Position numbers and translations under genes: made by a program
Assembly: GCF_016545825.1 (NCBI RefSeq)
Contig: NC_052614.1
Coordinates: 1,650,630-1,714,629 of the forward strand
Source of the DNA: Eucalyptus grandis
Lineage: Eukaryota; Streptophyta; Magnoliopsida; Myrtales; Myrtaceae
Direction: 5' to 3'
Length of the DNA: 64,000 bases
Notes under the pieces: model-generated
The model's database searches: none
Seen by the model: the letters and a program-made list of their open reading frames with translations, nothing else
What the model was told of the DNA's origin: nothing
In this document: piece after piece, positions 44,364 to 56,200 of the stretch
Layout: each line of letters opens with the position of its first letter
Position numbering within the stretch: the first letter of the stretch is position 1

Positions 44364-46190
44364 TCACGACCAAAATTTCAGGTGCACCACTTAAAATTAG
44401 ACTAATGGATTACTAAGTCTAACTTAACTCGGGCTCTCTCAAGTCCATACCAATTCACGACTTAGATTTAAATATTTAGCATGCAAAAGGGAGTCGCCAC
44501 TAATTAGTTTACGGTAAGTCGATTAGACACCTAAGTAAAATAATTCTATGAACTAGAGACTTTGGATACGAGGACTTAATTACACTAAACTTTTCTAATG
44601 TTCTTTCGGTACATTTCTCTTTTTATTTCGAAAAAATATTTTGCAAGTAGCTTGAGTTAATTTTAATTCACTTCCCTAACATGTGAGGTGATCATGCGAA
44701 AGCGCAAACCACCAATTTAACACCCATATAAAGCAGTGAATAAATTGCAAAGATTTATCTCATGATAACGAAAGTATCTCGCAATGTTAGATCGAATTCA
44801 CATCAACAGCTTCTAGATATGATTTTTAATTAACACGCAATCACTCAATCTTTTTTTAAAGAATTTTCACTTGTTTAATAAAATCTAATCAATATGTAAT
44901 GCAATCTAGCAAATGACCTAATTCTAATGACGGACAATCTTTAACTAAATGGACCTAGCAACTGACATGCATTTCATGAACCTAATTCTATATGACATGC
45001 ACATGACCTTTTTTTTTTTTTTTTAAATCATGCAATCTATCTAAAAGATTTATCTAAACTTAAAATTAAACATGCAATTTTATCCTAATATGCAATGACG
45101 TGCAAAAAATGCCCTATGAAATTTGAAATTAAAATTGCCACATAATTAAACGTGCAACTAGCATCCTAGATGAATAAATTTTTTTGGATTTTTAAATAAA
45201 AATCCGAAATAAAATCTCTATTCTAAATATGCAAGATAACCCTAAAACAAGAAATATTCTAAAACGAACTTAATCCTAAATCAAATAATTTTTTTTTTTT
45301 TTTTTCTTTTACGAAAATAAAATTGATTCAACCAACACAACGGCAAATCAAACAAGATAAGATTGATATCCATAAATTGGTGAACAATATCTCGCGCATG
45401 AGATTCGGTTGGTCAATTTTTAAACAAAATCGCAAATCGAATCTAGAGTGTGAGATCGGATCGACGATTTTCCAGGCAATTGCAAGTCGGATTTCGAGCT
45501 TGAAAATCGGATTGTCAATTCCTAATTTAAGAGACTATTTCATGTTAGGAATTTCGATCATACATCGGTGACTATTTCAAACAAAGGATCAAAGTTAAAG
45601 TTAAAAAAAAAAAAAACTACCTAATTGATTTTTTCAAACAAGATTTAACGATCGGTGGATTGTGGATCGTGATGGGCTCGGGTATGGGCTGACAAGGGGC
45701 TGCTGGTGGTGGGTCGCGTTCGGAGCTATGGTGAGTGGCGGCTAGCACTGAACCAGCGATGTGAGGGCGAGAATAGGCGGTGTCAAAGGCATTCTTTGGT
45801 CGGGCAGTGTTGCGAGTCGTTTGAGTTGCAACGGTTGCTAGGTCATAGCTCGAAGAGGGGGTCGAATCGGGGCGGAGCGTGTGACGGCTCGGTGGTAGGG
45901 ACGAAGCAATGAACAGTAGGAGCGGCCTCGGGTCGTTGGAGTAGAAGCGGAAGCACGTGAGTGCGGCGCGTGTGGCTGGCAAGGAGAGGTGGCTTCGCGA
46001 GCCAATGCGGGTTGCAAGCGAGGCGGTGTGCGACGGCTTCGGGCTTTGGGGCAGACGCAGCGACACGAGCTTGTGGGTGAGGGAGACGAAACTGGGCAGT
46101 TGGCGGAACGATAGTGGTGGAGTGGCTCGGGCGTCGGCACTCGAGCTCGCGGACGGCGGTGATGCCGCGCGGTGGCTAGTGCAATGGCAA
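44364..46190 (-). repeat. Inverted LTR, truncated at its 5' part
   Basis: On the minus strand this corresponds to left-LTR positions from about 40032 to 41806. It starts with the LTR end (GGTCGTGACA on the minus strand) and keeps the GC-rich region (45680-46190) but lacks promoter and TATA. Confidence 0.7.
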
Positions 46191-46212
46191 GTCGAACTAA
46201 ACCCACGAAGAG

Positions 46213-47309
46213 ATTCAATTCACAATTTTGTTGAAAAATTGGCCAACCTAATTTCATGCACGAGATATGGTTTGCCAATTTATGGATATCAATCTTATCT
46301 TTTTTTATTTCTTTGTTGTTTGGTTGAATCAATTTCATTTTCGTAAAAAAATAAAAAAAAATATTTGAATTAGGATTATGTTCATTTTATAATATTTCTT
46401 ATTTTAGGATTATCTTGCATATTTAGAATATGAATTTTATTTCGAATTTTAAGAATAAAAATCCAAAAAAAAAAAAATGCATTCATTTAGGATGTTAATT
46501 GCACGTTTAATTATGTGACAATTTTAATTTCAAATTTCATTGGGTATTCTTTGCACATAATTGCATATTAGGATAAAATTGCATGTTTAATTTTAAGTTT
46601 AGATAAATCTTTTAGATAGATTGCATGCTTTTAAAAAAAAATATAAAAATGCCATGTGCACGTCATATAGAATTAGATTCATGAAATGCACGTCGGTTGC
46701 TAGGTCCATTTAGTTAAAGATTGCCCGTCATTAGAATTAGGTTATTTGCTAGATTGCATTACATATAAATTGAATTTTATTAAACAAGAAAAATTATTTA
46801 AAAAAAAAAAGATTGAGTGATTGCGTATTAATTAGAAATCATATCTAGGATTGTTAATGTGAATTCTGATTTAACGTTGTAGATGATTTTGTTGCCATGA
46901 GGTAAGTCTTGCAATTTATTCACTACTTTATCTGGATTTTAAATTGGTGGTTTATGTTCCCGCATGATTAGCTCACATGTTTAGGAAGTGAATTAAAATT
47001 AATTCAAGTTGCCTACAATTTTTTTTTTTAAATAAAAGAAATGCATCAAAAGGCATTAGAAAAGTTTAGTATAACCAAATCTCCGTACCCAAAATCTCTA
47101 ACTTGTAGAAGTAAAATAATTATTTCATTATTTTACTTAGGTATTTAATCAACCTACCGTAAACTGATTAGTGGCGACTCCCTTTTGCATGCTAGATATT
47201 TGAACCTAAGTTGTGAATTAGTATGTGCTTAGAAGAGCCCGAGCTAAGTTAGACTTAATAGTCCATTAGCCTAATTTTATGTGGTGCATCTGAAATTTTG
47301 GTTGTGACA
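46213..47309 (+). repeat. Right LTR, 5'-truncated
   Basis: Forward orientation, corresponding to left-LTR positions about 40737-41806, ending at the CA next to the target duplication. About 20 bases of unassigned sequence join it to the inverted LTR. Confidence 0.7.
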
Positions 47310-48053
47310 ATGATGAAAGAGGAAATGCACCTAGTACCTCTCACCTTCACAACCGAGAGGGAAATGAGGTAAATTACCTTTCATCATGACATAGGAGAGT
47401 GTAGCACCGGATGGTATGAAAGTGGATTTGAGGAGGGAAGTCGTGCACAACAGGTATCTGATTTACCCGAAAAAAAAGGAGATAATTCAAGGTTTGAATT
47501 TTTGAGATTCGTGCAAAATAATGTCACGTTATAATGGCCACAGTGGCTGATTAAAGACATACCAAATTATCCCATGTTCTCATCAGTCTATTCAAAAGAT
47601 GATCAGCTGCAGGACTGAATATGTGTGATATTCCAAAGTCAACCTGAAGTATGGATTCAAGAATGTGCAGTCCAATCTAATAAAGAAAGAACAGAATTTG
47701 AGAATTATAGAGTTCGCCCATTTTTAAATAGGTGGACAACAGTTAAAAGGGATGCTAAGAAATTATAGAACGTGAAGGGCAATTCTCACCGCTTCTGTTA
47801 GATCGTTTCCAGTGTCCATGCTAAAGAAGCATACTTCCACCTCATTTTCAATAGCCCATTGGACAGCACTAACTTCTCTCGCCTTCAAGAAAGACGTTAT
47901 TATGGAAGAAATTTTTTGTCTGCAATCAGATGGAGTCAATGACGATTTGCTGCATGGAGAAAAATAATCCACCTGGCATATAATGCCAAATGCTGATAAG
48001 GCAACAACTATCATATTGTCATACACTTCCATCATGGATTCCAATAGTATTAA

Positions 48054-48688
48054 AGGCGCGTTTGATAATGATTTTGTTTTGAAAAATAATTTTTTATTAA
48101 AAATAATTTTTTTCTCATTCTGTTCTCGCAAACAATCTTTGAGCAAAAGCATATTTTTGATAACTTCACAAAATTTCTACTCTCGGTATAGAAATACGTT
48201 TGGTAAAATTCTTAATTTTTTAATACTTTTTATTTTATTTTTATTTTCCTTTTTTTCCCTCCTTCTTTGTGGTCCGTTGCGAGCCATAGTAGTGGTGGCG
48301 ATTGGCTAGGTGAAGTCCTGCGAGCTTGCTAGAGCCTTGCCAAGCCAAGGCGATGTTCCACGAGCTTGCTAGAGGCTTGCCTAGCCATGACAAGCCTCGA
48401 CCTCACCCATGCCCAACCAAGGCAAGGTCGAGCCTTGCCGTGGCTAGGCGTTGCCGACCCCCGGCGATGCTCCGGCGAGTTCGCTAGCCATGGCCGAGGC
48501 AAAGAGAAGAAAAAAAAATAGATTTTATGAATTTTTCCCAAGAATAAGAAGCTATTTTTTTTTTCTTGATTTTGTTCAAATCTATTCATGAGAACAAAAA
48601 ATTTACCAAAAGGATTTTTATTCTTTTTTTGCTTCTGAGAATAAAAAAACAGAAGCAGTTGTTTGCGGGATTGAAAACAAACAGGCTA
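48054..48688. mobile_element. Harbinger-like MITE 1 (635 bp) in a pseudogene exon
   Basis: Termini AGGCGCGTTTG and CAAACAGGCTA form an inverted repeat, flanked by a 3-bp TAA duplication (48051-48053 and 48689-48691). The intact CNOT9-like gene has a single TAA at this place (about 23280-23282), confirming the borders. TAA duplications with GGC...TTTGG termini fit Tourist/PIF-Harbinger MITEs. The centre (48290-48500) is GC-rich with repeated GGCAAGGCT/AGCCTTGCC words. Confidence 0.8.
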
Positions 48689-49970
48689 TAAGAGTACCGA
48701 GAAGTTAACAATGCAGGATGAACTAACAAAAGAAGGGAAACGAGAGAACATTCATATCAAGATAAATGCTAGAGCGTGATTAGCCAATTTCAGACACTGA
48801 TTATTGTTTCCAAAGCCTTCAGTTCATGAGCTTTTGCCGAGTTTCACTGTTACCTGCAATGGACTTGAATGAAGAAATTAGTGGGAGAACAAGAACAATA
48901 ATGAGAATGCATTAGGCAGCACTTGACATGCTTCTTTATGAGTTGCTTTCAGATTACCTGCAAGAGACTAATGACATTGATAAAGCACATGCATGCTTTC
49001 TCATTTAGACTTCCATCAGCCATCATCCTGCAGATCAAGAGCACCTCCTGCTTCATAAGACCAACCATAACTCAAAGATCTACCCATCACCTAAACATCA
49101 CCAGCAGTATGGATGCAAATAGGGAAGAATCATTCTCTGTGCCACAAAATGAAAACACTAGATTCTCTTTTTCATTGTGACAAAGCAGATTTTACAAAGC
49201 CTGCATGTTAAAAGTATCAGAGTCCTTTCCTTCTCCCAATTTACAGGCTGATATAGAAAAGTAAAAATTTGTCAACTAATTCACAGGTACTTCAATATTA
49301 AAGAGAAAACTGCCCGTCCAATCAATCTTCAAGCAAAATGAAATTCTCAACCGATCTAGAATCCCCTCTGCAGACCGCTGACTAAATAACCTCAGGGAGC
49401 AGAACAAGCTGAGTTAAAAAGGTCAAGACTTTCCTCTTTCGTGGAACCCTTAAAAACAACAAGAACACAGACGTTAATCCCAATGATTACAACGTTAACT
49501 TGTCATTTCCTAAATCTACACTGAATGGTCTATTAACAAAGATCCAGCTTCATATTCTGCAACTTTACACATACAACTGTTAATTTGACAGTAAAAATAG
49601 GAGCAATGACCTGTATCAGGATGGCTGCGGTACTGCAAGAATGGAACAAAATAATTTCGCTCTGTAATAATTCTCTGGGTCCTCTTCCCTCTTCTGTTGA
49701 CAAATGACAAAGCAACAAAAGTTTCAGTGAACAGAATCATGAGAAGATTGAAGCTTTGAATTGAACAAGAGTAGACCTGGAAAAGGAAAGAGCTAAGCAA
49801 GTGAAGAGCAGGTTCTCTGAATTTGGGGACCTGAAGCTTGAGAATCAACTGGGGAATCGCTCTCGACTTCCCCAACCAGCGCTGCCAGTGCTTCTTTCTT
49901 CCCCATGGTAATTATTCATTCCCCAACTCCAAAACCTGAAAACTAAGAAGAGGGTTGCAAGATAAATATG

Positions 49971-49974
<4 letters not shown>

Positions 49975-50006
<32 letters not shown>
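49975..50006 (+). repeat. (GA)n microsatellite
   Basis: About 16 GA units in intron 1 of the pseudogene. The corresponding site in the intact gene (about 24515-24550) has only a short imperfect GA-rich run. Confidence 0.8.
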
Positions 50007-50011
<5 letters not shown>

Positions 50012-50449
50012 ATTTTACGAAACTTGATTGATGTTGGAGCAGAGAAGAAGACGGAGAGATATTGCTTCCCAATCCCAAGGCTCGTTGGGCAAATTATGAA
50101 TGCATGGATGATCATCTTCATGGACTGCTATGGCCAGAGCTTCCACGAGGAAGGAAGGGAAAAGCGGAAGTTCAAAGATTTTCTGCGGGAAAGAAAGAGA
50201 CAGAGTAAAGCGCCGAGTGAAGTGAGTTGTGATTCAAGGACAAACTAAATACACCTCTCCCCTGAAATCAAAGAAGCGCAAAATCGCTTTCATGTTCCTG
50301 AGTTCCCGGTTCGCCTCCTTTCGAGAGAAGAAGCAAGATGAGTTTGTCCACGTAAAGATTCCACATTCACTCTTTCTCCTCTTCCTATACGTTTCGGTGG
50401 ATGCATTAACTCTGTGCATTCTGAAGTCTTCCGAAGTCCTGAAACAACG

Positions 50450-51000
50450 GCAAATAAGCGAATGAGCCTGACTTCTACACCTCTGAACGCCCGTTTCAGC
50501 TCGCATTTATACTTTGTTCTTTTTTTCCCCTCCATTGTGAATAAAATTAAATGCATTTTTTTCTTGCTAGGGCTGTAGTTTGTTTCCGTTGGTAACGCTA
50601 GGATTTACAGTGTTTCAGCGGGTATGAGCATCTCTTGTTGAAAATAGAAGAGAGGGTACAGGGGTCGTTCCAGTAAAACTGCTTATTAAGGCAGATAACT
50701 GTTGCTTCTCTGCATTCATTTCCACCACTTGTTTAGAAATCATATAGTGGAATGAATTAGGGAGAGACGAGTGCAAAGAGTATCTGGTGAAGCTTGATAG
50801 AATGTTTTCCAATCAGTGGGTAAAAATTATCTCGTTAGAGTACATAATTTTGGATACAGAGAAGGTACCCTATTTCCAGACGACTTAACATCCTACCATC
50901 ATAATAGTGATGGAAAGGACAAATAATTACTCGAAACTAGTGCAGCAACCCTCTCATAAATAATTATTTTCATAATCAGATTTGAGCTCAATCACTTTAA
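50450..51000. other. Spacer beyond the duplicated block
   Basis: Homology to the first CNOT9-like locus ends near 50450. No gene is recognised between there and MITE 2. Confidence 0.4.
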
Positions 51001-51951
51001 GGGCGCGTTTGGCTGCACCTCATTTACATTCCCGAACAAAAAAATTTCTGTTTTTGTTCAATGAACAAAAACAACGCGTTTGTGTGCGTTTACTGTTCCT
51101 TTTTTGTTCTTTTGTTCTAGGAACAAAAAAGAAACAAAAGAAATAAAAAACTTGTTTCTTGTTTTTCGGAACAAAATCTAGAAATACTTATCTTTTTTAT
51201 TTTTTTCTTTTCTTCTTCTTTTTCTTTCTTTTTCTTTGGCCGGTCGCCGGCCTTGGCCATGGCCGGCGACCGCCGGCGACCGCCCGATGAGGGCCGGCGG
51301 CCTCACCCGGCCACGGCGAGGCTCGCGGCCCGGCGAGGCCGAGCCTGCCGTGGGCTGGCGAGGCTCGGCCTCGCCTTGGCCGGGCGAGGCTCGGCCTTGC
51401 CCGAGATCCGGCGAGGCGAGCTCGCCCAACGGCCGACGAGGCTTGGCCTCGCCCGGGCCACCGCCCGCGACGCCAACTCAGGCGGTGGCGCTGTAGCGAG
51501 GCCGAGCCTCGCCCGGCCGCTGGCGAGCTCGGCCTCGCCGGCCATCGCCAGCGGTGGCCGGCGGAAGCGAGCCTCGCCCGGCCACGGCGAGGCTCGGCCT
51601 CGCCGGGGCGGCGAGCCTCGCCGTGGGCAGGGCGAGGCCGCCGGCCCCTCGTCGGCCGGTCGCCCTGCCGGTTGCCGGCCATGGTCGAGCCGGCGGCCGG
51701 CCAAAGAAGAAAAATAAAAAAAGGAAAAATAAATAAAAAATAAGAAATAAAATAGAAAAATAAAATAAAAATATTAAAAAATTAAAAGAAATAAAAATTA
51801 TATAAATTTACCAAACGTGTTTCTATTCTTTTTATATTTAAAGAAAGTTCCAAACGCATTTTTGTTCAAAATTGTTCCCCGGAACATAAACATTTTTTTC
51901 TATTTACGTTCCTGAAAACAATTTTTAAAATGAAACGTTACCAAAACGCCC
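51001..51951. mobile_element. Harbinger-like MITE 2 (951 bp) with GC palindrome core
   Basis: Termini GGGCGCGTTTGG and CCAAAACGCCC, with TAA duplications (50998-51000 and 51952-51954). The core at 51236-51700 is built from overlapping copies of GGCGAGGCTCGGCCTCGCC-like words in both orientations, mixed with GGCCGGCGACC. This leaves almost every frame open on both strands, but the predicted peptides are only Arg/Ala/Pro/Gly-rich. AT-rich flanks separate core and termini. Confidence 0.8.
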
Positions 51952-51998
51952 TAACTAGCTCAAAGACATCCGTGGCCTAAAGGCCATATGTCACATAC

Positions 51999-52108
51999 CT
52001 TTCTTCATCCAGTGCAGCCACCTGATCATTTAAATCCATGTATTGGGTACATGAGGACAAGACTATTTCAGCAGCTCCTTTCAGGTGTACATGAACCTCG
52101 GACTCTGT
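51999..52108 (-). pseudogene. Orphan exon of a plasma-membrane Ca2+-ATPase (ACA8/9/10-like)
   Basis: A 110-base segment with an acceptor (CACAG) before it and a donor (GTATGT) after it. It translates as ESEVHVHLKGAAEIVLSSCT followed by a QYMDLND segment, matching the nucleotide-binding domain of plant P2B Ca2+-ATPases, including the KGA motif. No other exon of the gene was recognised within 1 kb on either side. A MITE lies just downstream and a Ty3/gypsy remnant upstream, so this is probably a broken gene remnant. Confidence 0.55.
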
Positions 52109-53099
52109 CTGTGCACATGATATAATGTACAACCACTTAATTCTACATTAAACTGCACAACTATGTCATATGCAACATTCTAAACCCGCAGTTAAGTATC
52201 CTCAGAACAGAAAAGAGAATGGGTTAAAGCGAAATATGTAGAGAGACTGCAATCATTCATCTAGATATAAGGCATGAGGTGGTCAAAAACAATTCTGAGA
52301 ACTGTTTCATCATAAGCAAAGCAAAATATGGACCAGAGATGACAGAATTATTGACCAGAAGCAGAATAGAAAATTTTGTAATGATTAAAAAAGAACTCCG
52401 ATTTCAATGACTAGTGTTGACCATAGCGAACAAAATCTTTCAGAGCACACAAAATGACAGAGACATGATAGGGTAGAGAGAATTTTTTGGCACGTTGGAA
52501 GCACTAAGTCAGCTTTCATCATTGGGCAGTGCAAAGTGACTTTTATTGGAATATTTTCAACTTACTTTATAACCCTTAAGCTGGCAGAGTCTACAACAAG
52601 ATCAGAAGGATTGCTTTGGATGTAAAACAAAATATTCTGGGGCAACAACAATAATTCAGAAGGACTGCTTTGGATGTAAAACAAAATATTTTGGGGCTAT
52701 GACAATAATTGTTAGTGGACATCTTCTGGTGACCAACAAATACAAAATATTCTCTTTAATCTCGACATTGTTGCTTGGGTATCTTGTTGAAATGACCATG
52801 ACAATGAAGTTCCAATTACAAAAATCTATTTCTACTTTTTTGATCAACTTATTTCATTTAAATGGAAGGGAGTGCCTCCCATGCACAAAAATCGCATACA
52901 TGCAAGTGCATCCAGTATCCACTAACCATATGATATCATTTGCATCGACTCAATTATAATTATTATACCAAAGTTCATAATGAAAACTAACATTATCTTC
53001 ATCCGTACGGGGCAAGAAGCCAACAGCAAAATATGGTTTCTCACTCTCTAAACTACTTCCCAGACTCGGGTTTCTCTCCCTCTGAACTAACTAAAACAT
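52109..53099. other. AT-rich region with a 54-bp tandem duplication
   Basis: No exon is recognised. Positions 52603-52656 and 52657-52710 are two head-to-tail copies of a 54-base unit starting CAGAAGGA(T/C)TGCTTTGG, differing at only a few bases. Confidence 0.6.
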
Positions 53100-53249
53100 A
53101 GGAAGGGTACCATGTTGGATTGGTTTCGTCCCTCCCCTAATGCTTTCCTAAGACTCTACTTAGAATTTACTGCATTGACCAAACAGGTCACTGTAATCAC
53201 AAAGATCATGTTTCAAAAGTCACTGTACAAGAACCATGAAGAAACAAGT

Positions 53250-56200
53250 TCTTCACGGTCTTTGTTTCCTCCTTGTAGAGGCTACAAATCCATTGACCAA
53301 ATCAATTTGAAAAGGTTTGAGCATACTTATGTTGAAAATCGGATGCATCTTGAGTTTTGGTAGTAGCTCCAGCTTGTATGCAACATTCTTAACCTGTTGT
53401 AGCACACAAAACGGCCCCTCGTAGCGACGGATCAACCCCTTGTGCACGTCCTTTTAGTGAAGGACCGTATGCAGCTTAGCCAACACTTGGTCTCTTACTT
53501 GGAACTCCACGTGCCGTCGCTTTTTGTCCGCCCATTTCTTCATGCGCTTGGATATTCTTGGTGAACTTGTACGCGGGCGGACTACTCCCCCGGTAACCCG
53601 AAGCAATTGTGCCTAGGGTGTTCGGTTGCTGCCCAATCGCAACCTCGAATGGACTCTGGCTGGTTGACTTGCTCCGTTGCAAGTCGTAGGAGAAGTAGAC
53701 TACGTCAATCAGCTTCGCCCAATTCACTTACGTCGTGCTCACATAGTGCCGAAGGTAGATCTCCAAGAGTGCATTAACTCGCTCTGTTTGACCGTCGGTT
53801 TGGAGATGCAAACTCGTCAACATATTCAGCTCCGACCTCAGCAGCTTGAACAACTCGAACTAGAAACGTCCCGTGAAGCGAGGATCCCGATCGCTAACGA
53901 TCATTTGTGACACTCCTCAATACTTCACGACATGCTTCATGAACAGTTTGGCCGCCTCCTCGGCCGAGCAATCCTTTGTCGGGGGCACAAAGGTTGCGTA
54001 CTTCGAGAATCTGACAACTACAACCATTAGAGTCTGACACCCTTCGGACTTTGGCAAGTTGACGATAAAGTCCATGAAGACACTCTCCCATGGACGAGTT
54101 GGAATGGGAAGTGGTTCCAACAGGCCCGGCGACGAACGTTGCTCCGGCTTGTCGTGTTGGCACACGAGACAAGTCTTCACATAAGCCTCTACGTCGTCTC
54201 GCATTTGAAGCTAGTAGTATTGATCTTCGACGAGGGCCAACGTGCGGTGGATCCCTGGATGATCCGCCCACTTCGAGTCGTGGCACTCGCGCAAGATCTC
54301 CTTCATCAGCTTCCCATGAAATGGCACGTACAGTCGTCTTCCCTTGGTGTAGAGGAGTTTTTCCTCACACCAAAATTGTCAGGTCTTGCCTTCTTTGGAA
54401 TACCCGAGGAGGGCTTGGGCTCTTGGATCATGCCCCGATCCTTCTTTGATACAATTGACCCAAGAACAACTCAGTCGACTCACTTGTGTTTGCCGGCTCC
54501 ATTCTTCGACTTAGTGCATCCACCACAGAGTTGGCTTTCCCCAATTTGTACTCCAGCACATAGTCGAATTTCGTCAGAAAATCTTGTCATCGAGCTTGTT
54601 TCGGACTCAGCTTTTTTTGATTCTGGAAATAACTCGTGGCCACGTTGTATATCCTCATGATGAACTTCGACCCCAAGAGATAGTGCCTCCACGTTTGAAG
54701 GCAGTGGACCACCGCAGTCATCTCTTTCTCTTGAACAGTATACCAACGTTCAATATCATTCAACTTTCGTGACTCGTATGCCATCGAATGACCATCCTGC
54801 ATAAATACACCACCAATAGCATAATCCGAGGCGTCAATCTCTACCTCATAGGGCTTGGTGTGGTCGGGCAATGCTAACACTCGCTCTTCGGTCATGGCAG
54901 TCTTCAATCGATCGAAGGCTCTTTGGCATTGATCCGTCCACTCCCATGCCTTCTCTTTCTTCAATAGGTCCATGAGTGGCACAGTGATGCTCGAGTAACT
55001 CTGAATGAATCGCCGGTAGTAATTGGTGAGGCCCAAGAACGACCTCAACCCCATCACTTTCGTTGGTGGTTCCCATTCGACGATTGATTGAATCTTGGCC
55101 TCATCCATCTACACTCGTTCACCCCTGACAATGTGCTCTAGGAATGGAATTTCCTCTTGGGCGAAGGCACACTTCTTGCGCTTAACGTACAGCTCGTTCT
55201 CACGCAAGACTTGGAAGACTTGCCTTAGGTGTTCGACATACTCTTCCAATGTCTGACTATAAACTATAATATCATCTAGGTAAACCACTACAAACCGATC
55301 TAGGAAATAGTGGAGTACCTTGTTCATCATTGTGCAGAAAATAGCCAGAGCGTTGGTCAAACCAAACGGCATCACAAGGAACTCGTAGAATCCATACTGC
55401 GTCACGCATGTAGCCTTCGACTCGTCCTCTTCAGCAATCCGAACTTGATAGAAACCCGATCGGAGATCTAACTTAGTAAACTACCGAGCTCCACCAAGTT
55501 GATCGAAGAGATCCGTGATGAGCGGGATCGGATATTTGTTCTTCACAGTCAGCTTGTTTAGCGCCCGATAGTCGATACACATCCGGAGTGACCTATCGTG
55601 CTTCTTTTGAAATAGGACCGGCGCACCGAACGGGGCCTTAAACGGCCGAATATATCCCGCATCAAGCAGTTCCTTGAGTTGCCTCCTCAACTCTTCCAAT
55701 TCTGGGGGTGTCATGCGGTACGACGCCATGGCAGGCGGTCGAGCATCAGGCACTAACTCAATCCGATGATCCACCTCTCTCTTGGGTGGCAGCTTCTTCG
55801 GCAACTCCGAAGGCATCACGTCCTTGAATGAGCCGAGGACCTGGGCTACCTCCGTCGGGACTTCCTTCCCTTCACCCTTGTCTTCCTCGATCTTTAAGGC
55901 CGCTAGTAAAGTCACTTCACCCTTCCTTGTTCCTTTGGTGAGTCGCATGGCCGAGATCATCCTTCGACCACGGTCCAACTTACGATGAACCGGGATCACG
56001 CATTGGCAATACTTGTCCAACACGCATATACACTCGGCAAAAGGGATTACAACCGCATGGATTCTATCTAGGAACTTTATTCCAATGACAATATCATAAT
56101 CGTCAAGGGGAATTACCTCGAGGGTCTCCTTACTCTTCCATGCCCCAAGTTGTATCGCAACACCGATTGCAAGCACTTCCTTTGAGTTCACTGTCCTGAG

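Larger units (their letters stand above)
39351..47309 (+). mobile_element. Palindromic, rearranged Tat/Ogre-like LTR element, 7959 bp
   Basis: It begins TGTTAGGTGAC and ends GGTTGTGACA, flanked by the 5-bp duplication ATGAT (39346-39350 and 47310-47314). The pre-insertion site survives near 22535-22545. Inside: full left LTR forward (39351-41806), internal region forward (41807-43065), a ~68-base unpaired centre, the same internal region inverted (43134-44363), an inverted LTR missing its outer ~680 bp (44364 to about 46190), then a forward LTR lacking its first ~1.4 kb (about 46213-47309). It encodes only a gag-like fragment twice and no pol. The direct arms could form a hairpin of about 3 kb per side. 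Confidence 0.8.
38891..50131 (-). pseudogene. CNOT9/Rcd1-like pseudogene (duplicate of 22056-24667)
   Basis: Every exon of the intact copy can be matched in order on the minus strand: about 49.78-49.93 kb (AIPQLILKL...), 49.61-49.69, 48.96-49.05, 48.82-48.86, 47.97-48.05 plus 48.69-48.72, 47.79-47.89, 47.57-47.68, 47.39-47.47, 39.05-39.12 and 38.89-38.96. Lesions: start codon ATG to ATA (50131-50129); one-base deletion in exon 3 (near 49653); donor GT to GA near 48830; a MITE inside exon 6; two bases lost at the exon 10 acceptor (near 39118) causing a frameshift; last acceptor AG to AC (near 38969). An 8-kb LTR element sits in the intron between exons 9 and 10. Several middle exons remain open, suggesting fairly recent decay. 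Confidence 0.85.

Noticed and set aside
45617..46346. Frames of 130-170 residues on both strands
   Set aside because: Located in the inverted LTR of the palindromic element; GC-rich leader sequence, not protein-coding.
51178..51736. Long overlapping frames on both strands
   Set aside because: Caused by the repetitive GC palindrome core of MITE 2; no start context and no family.
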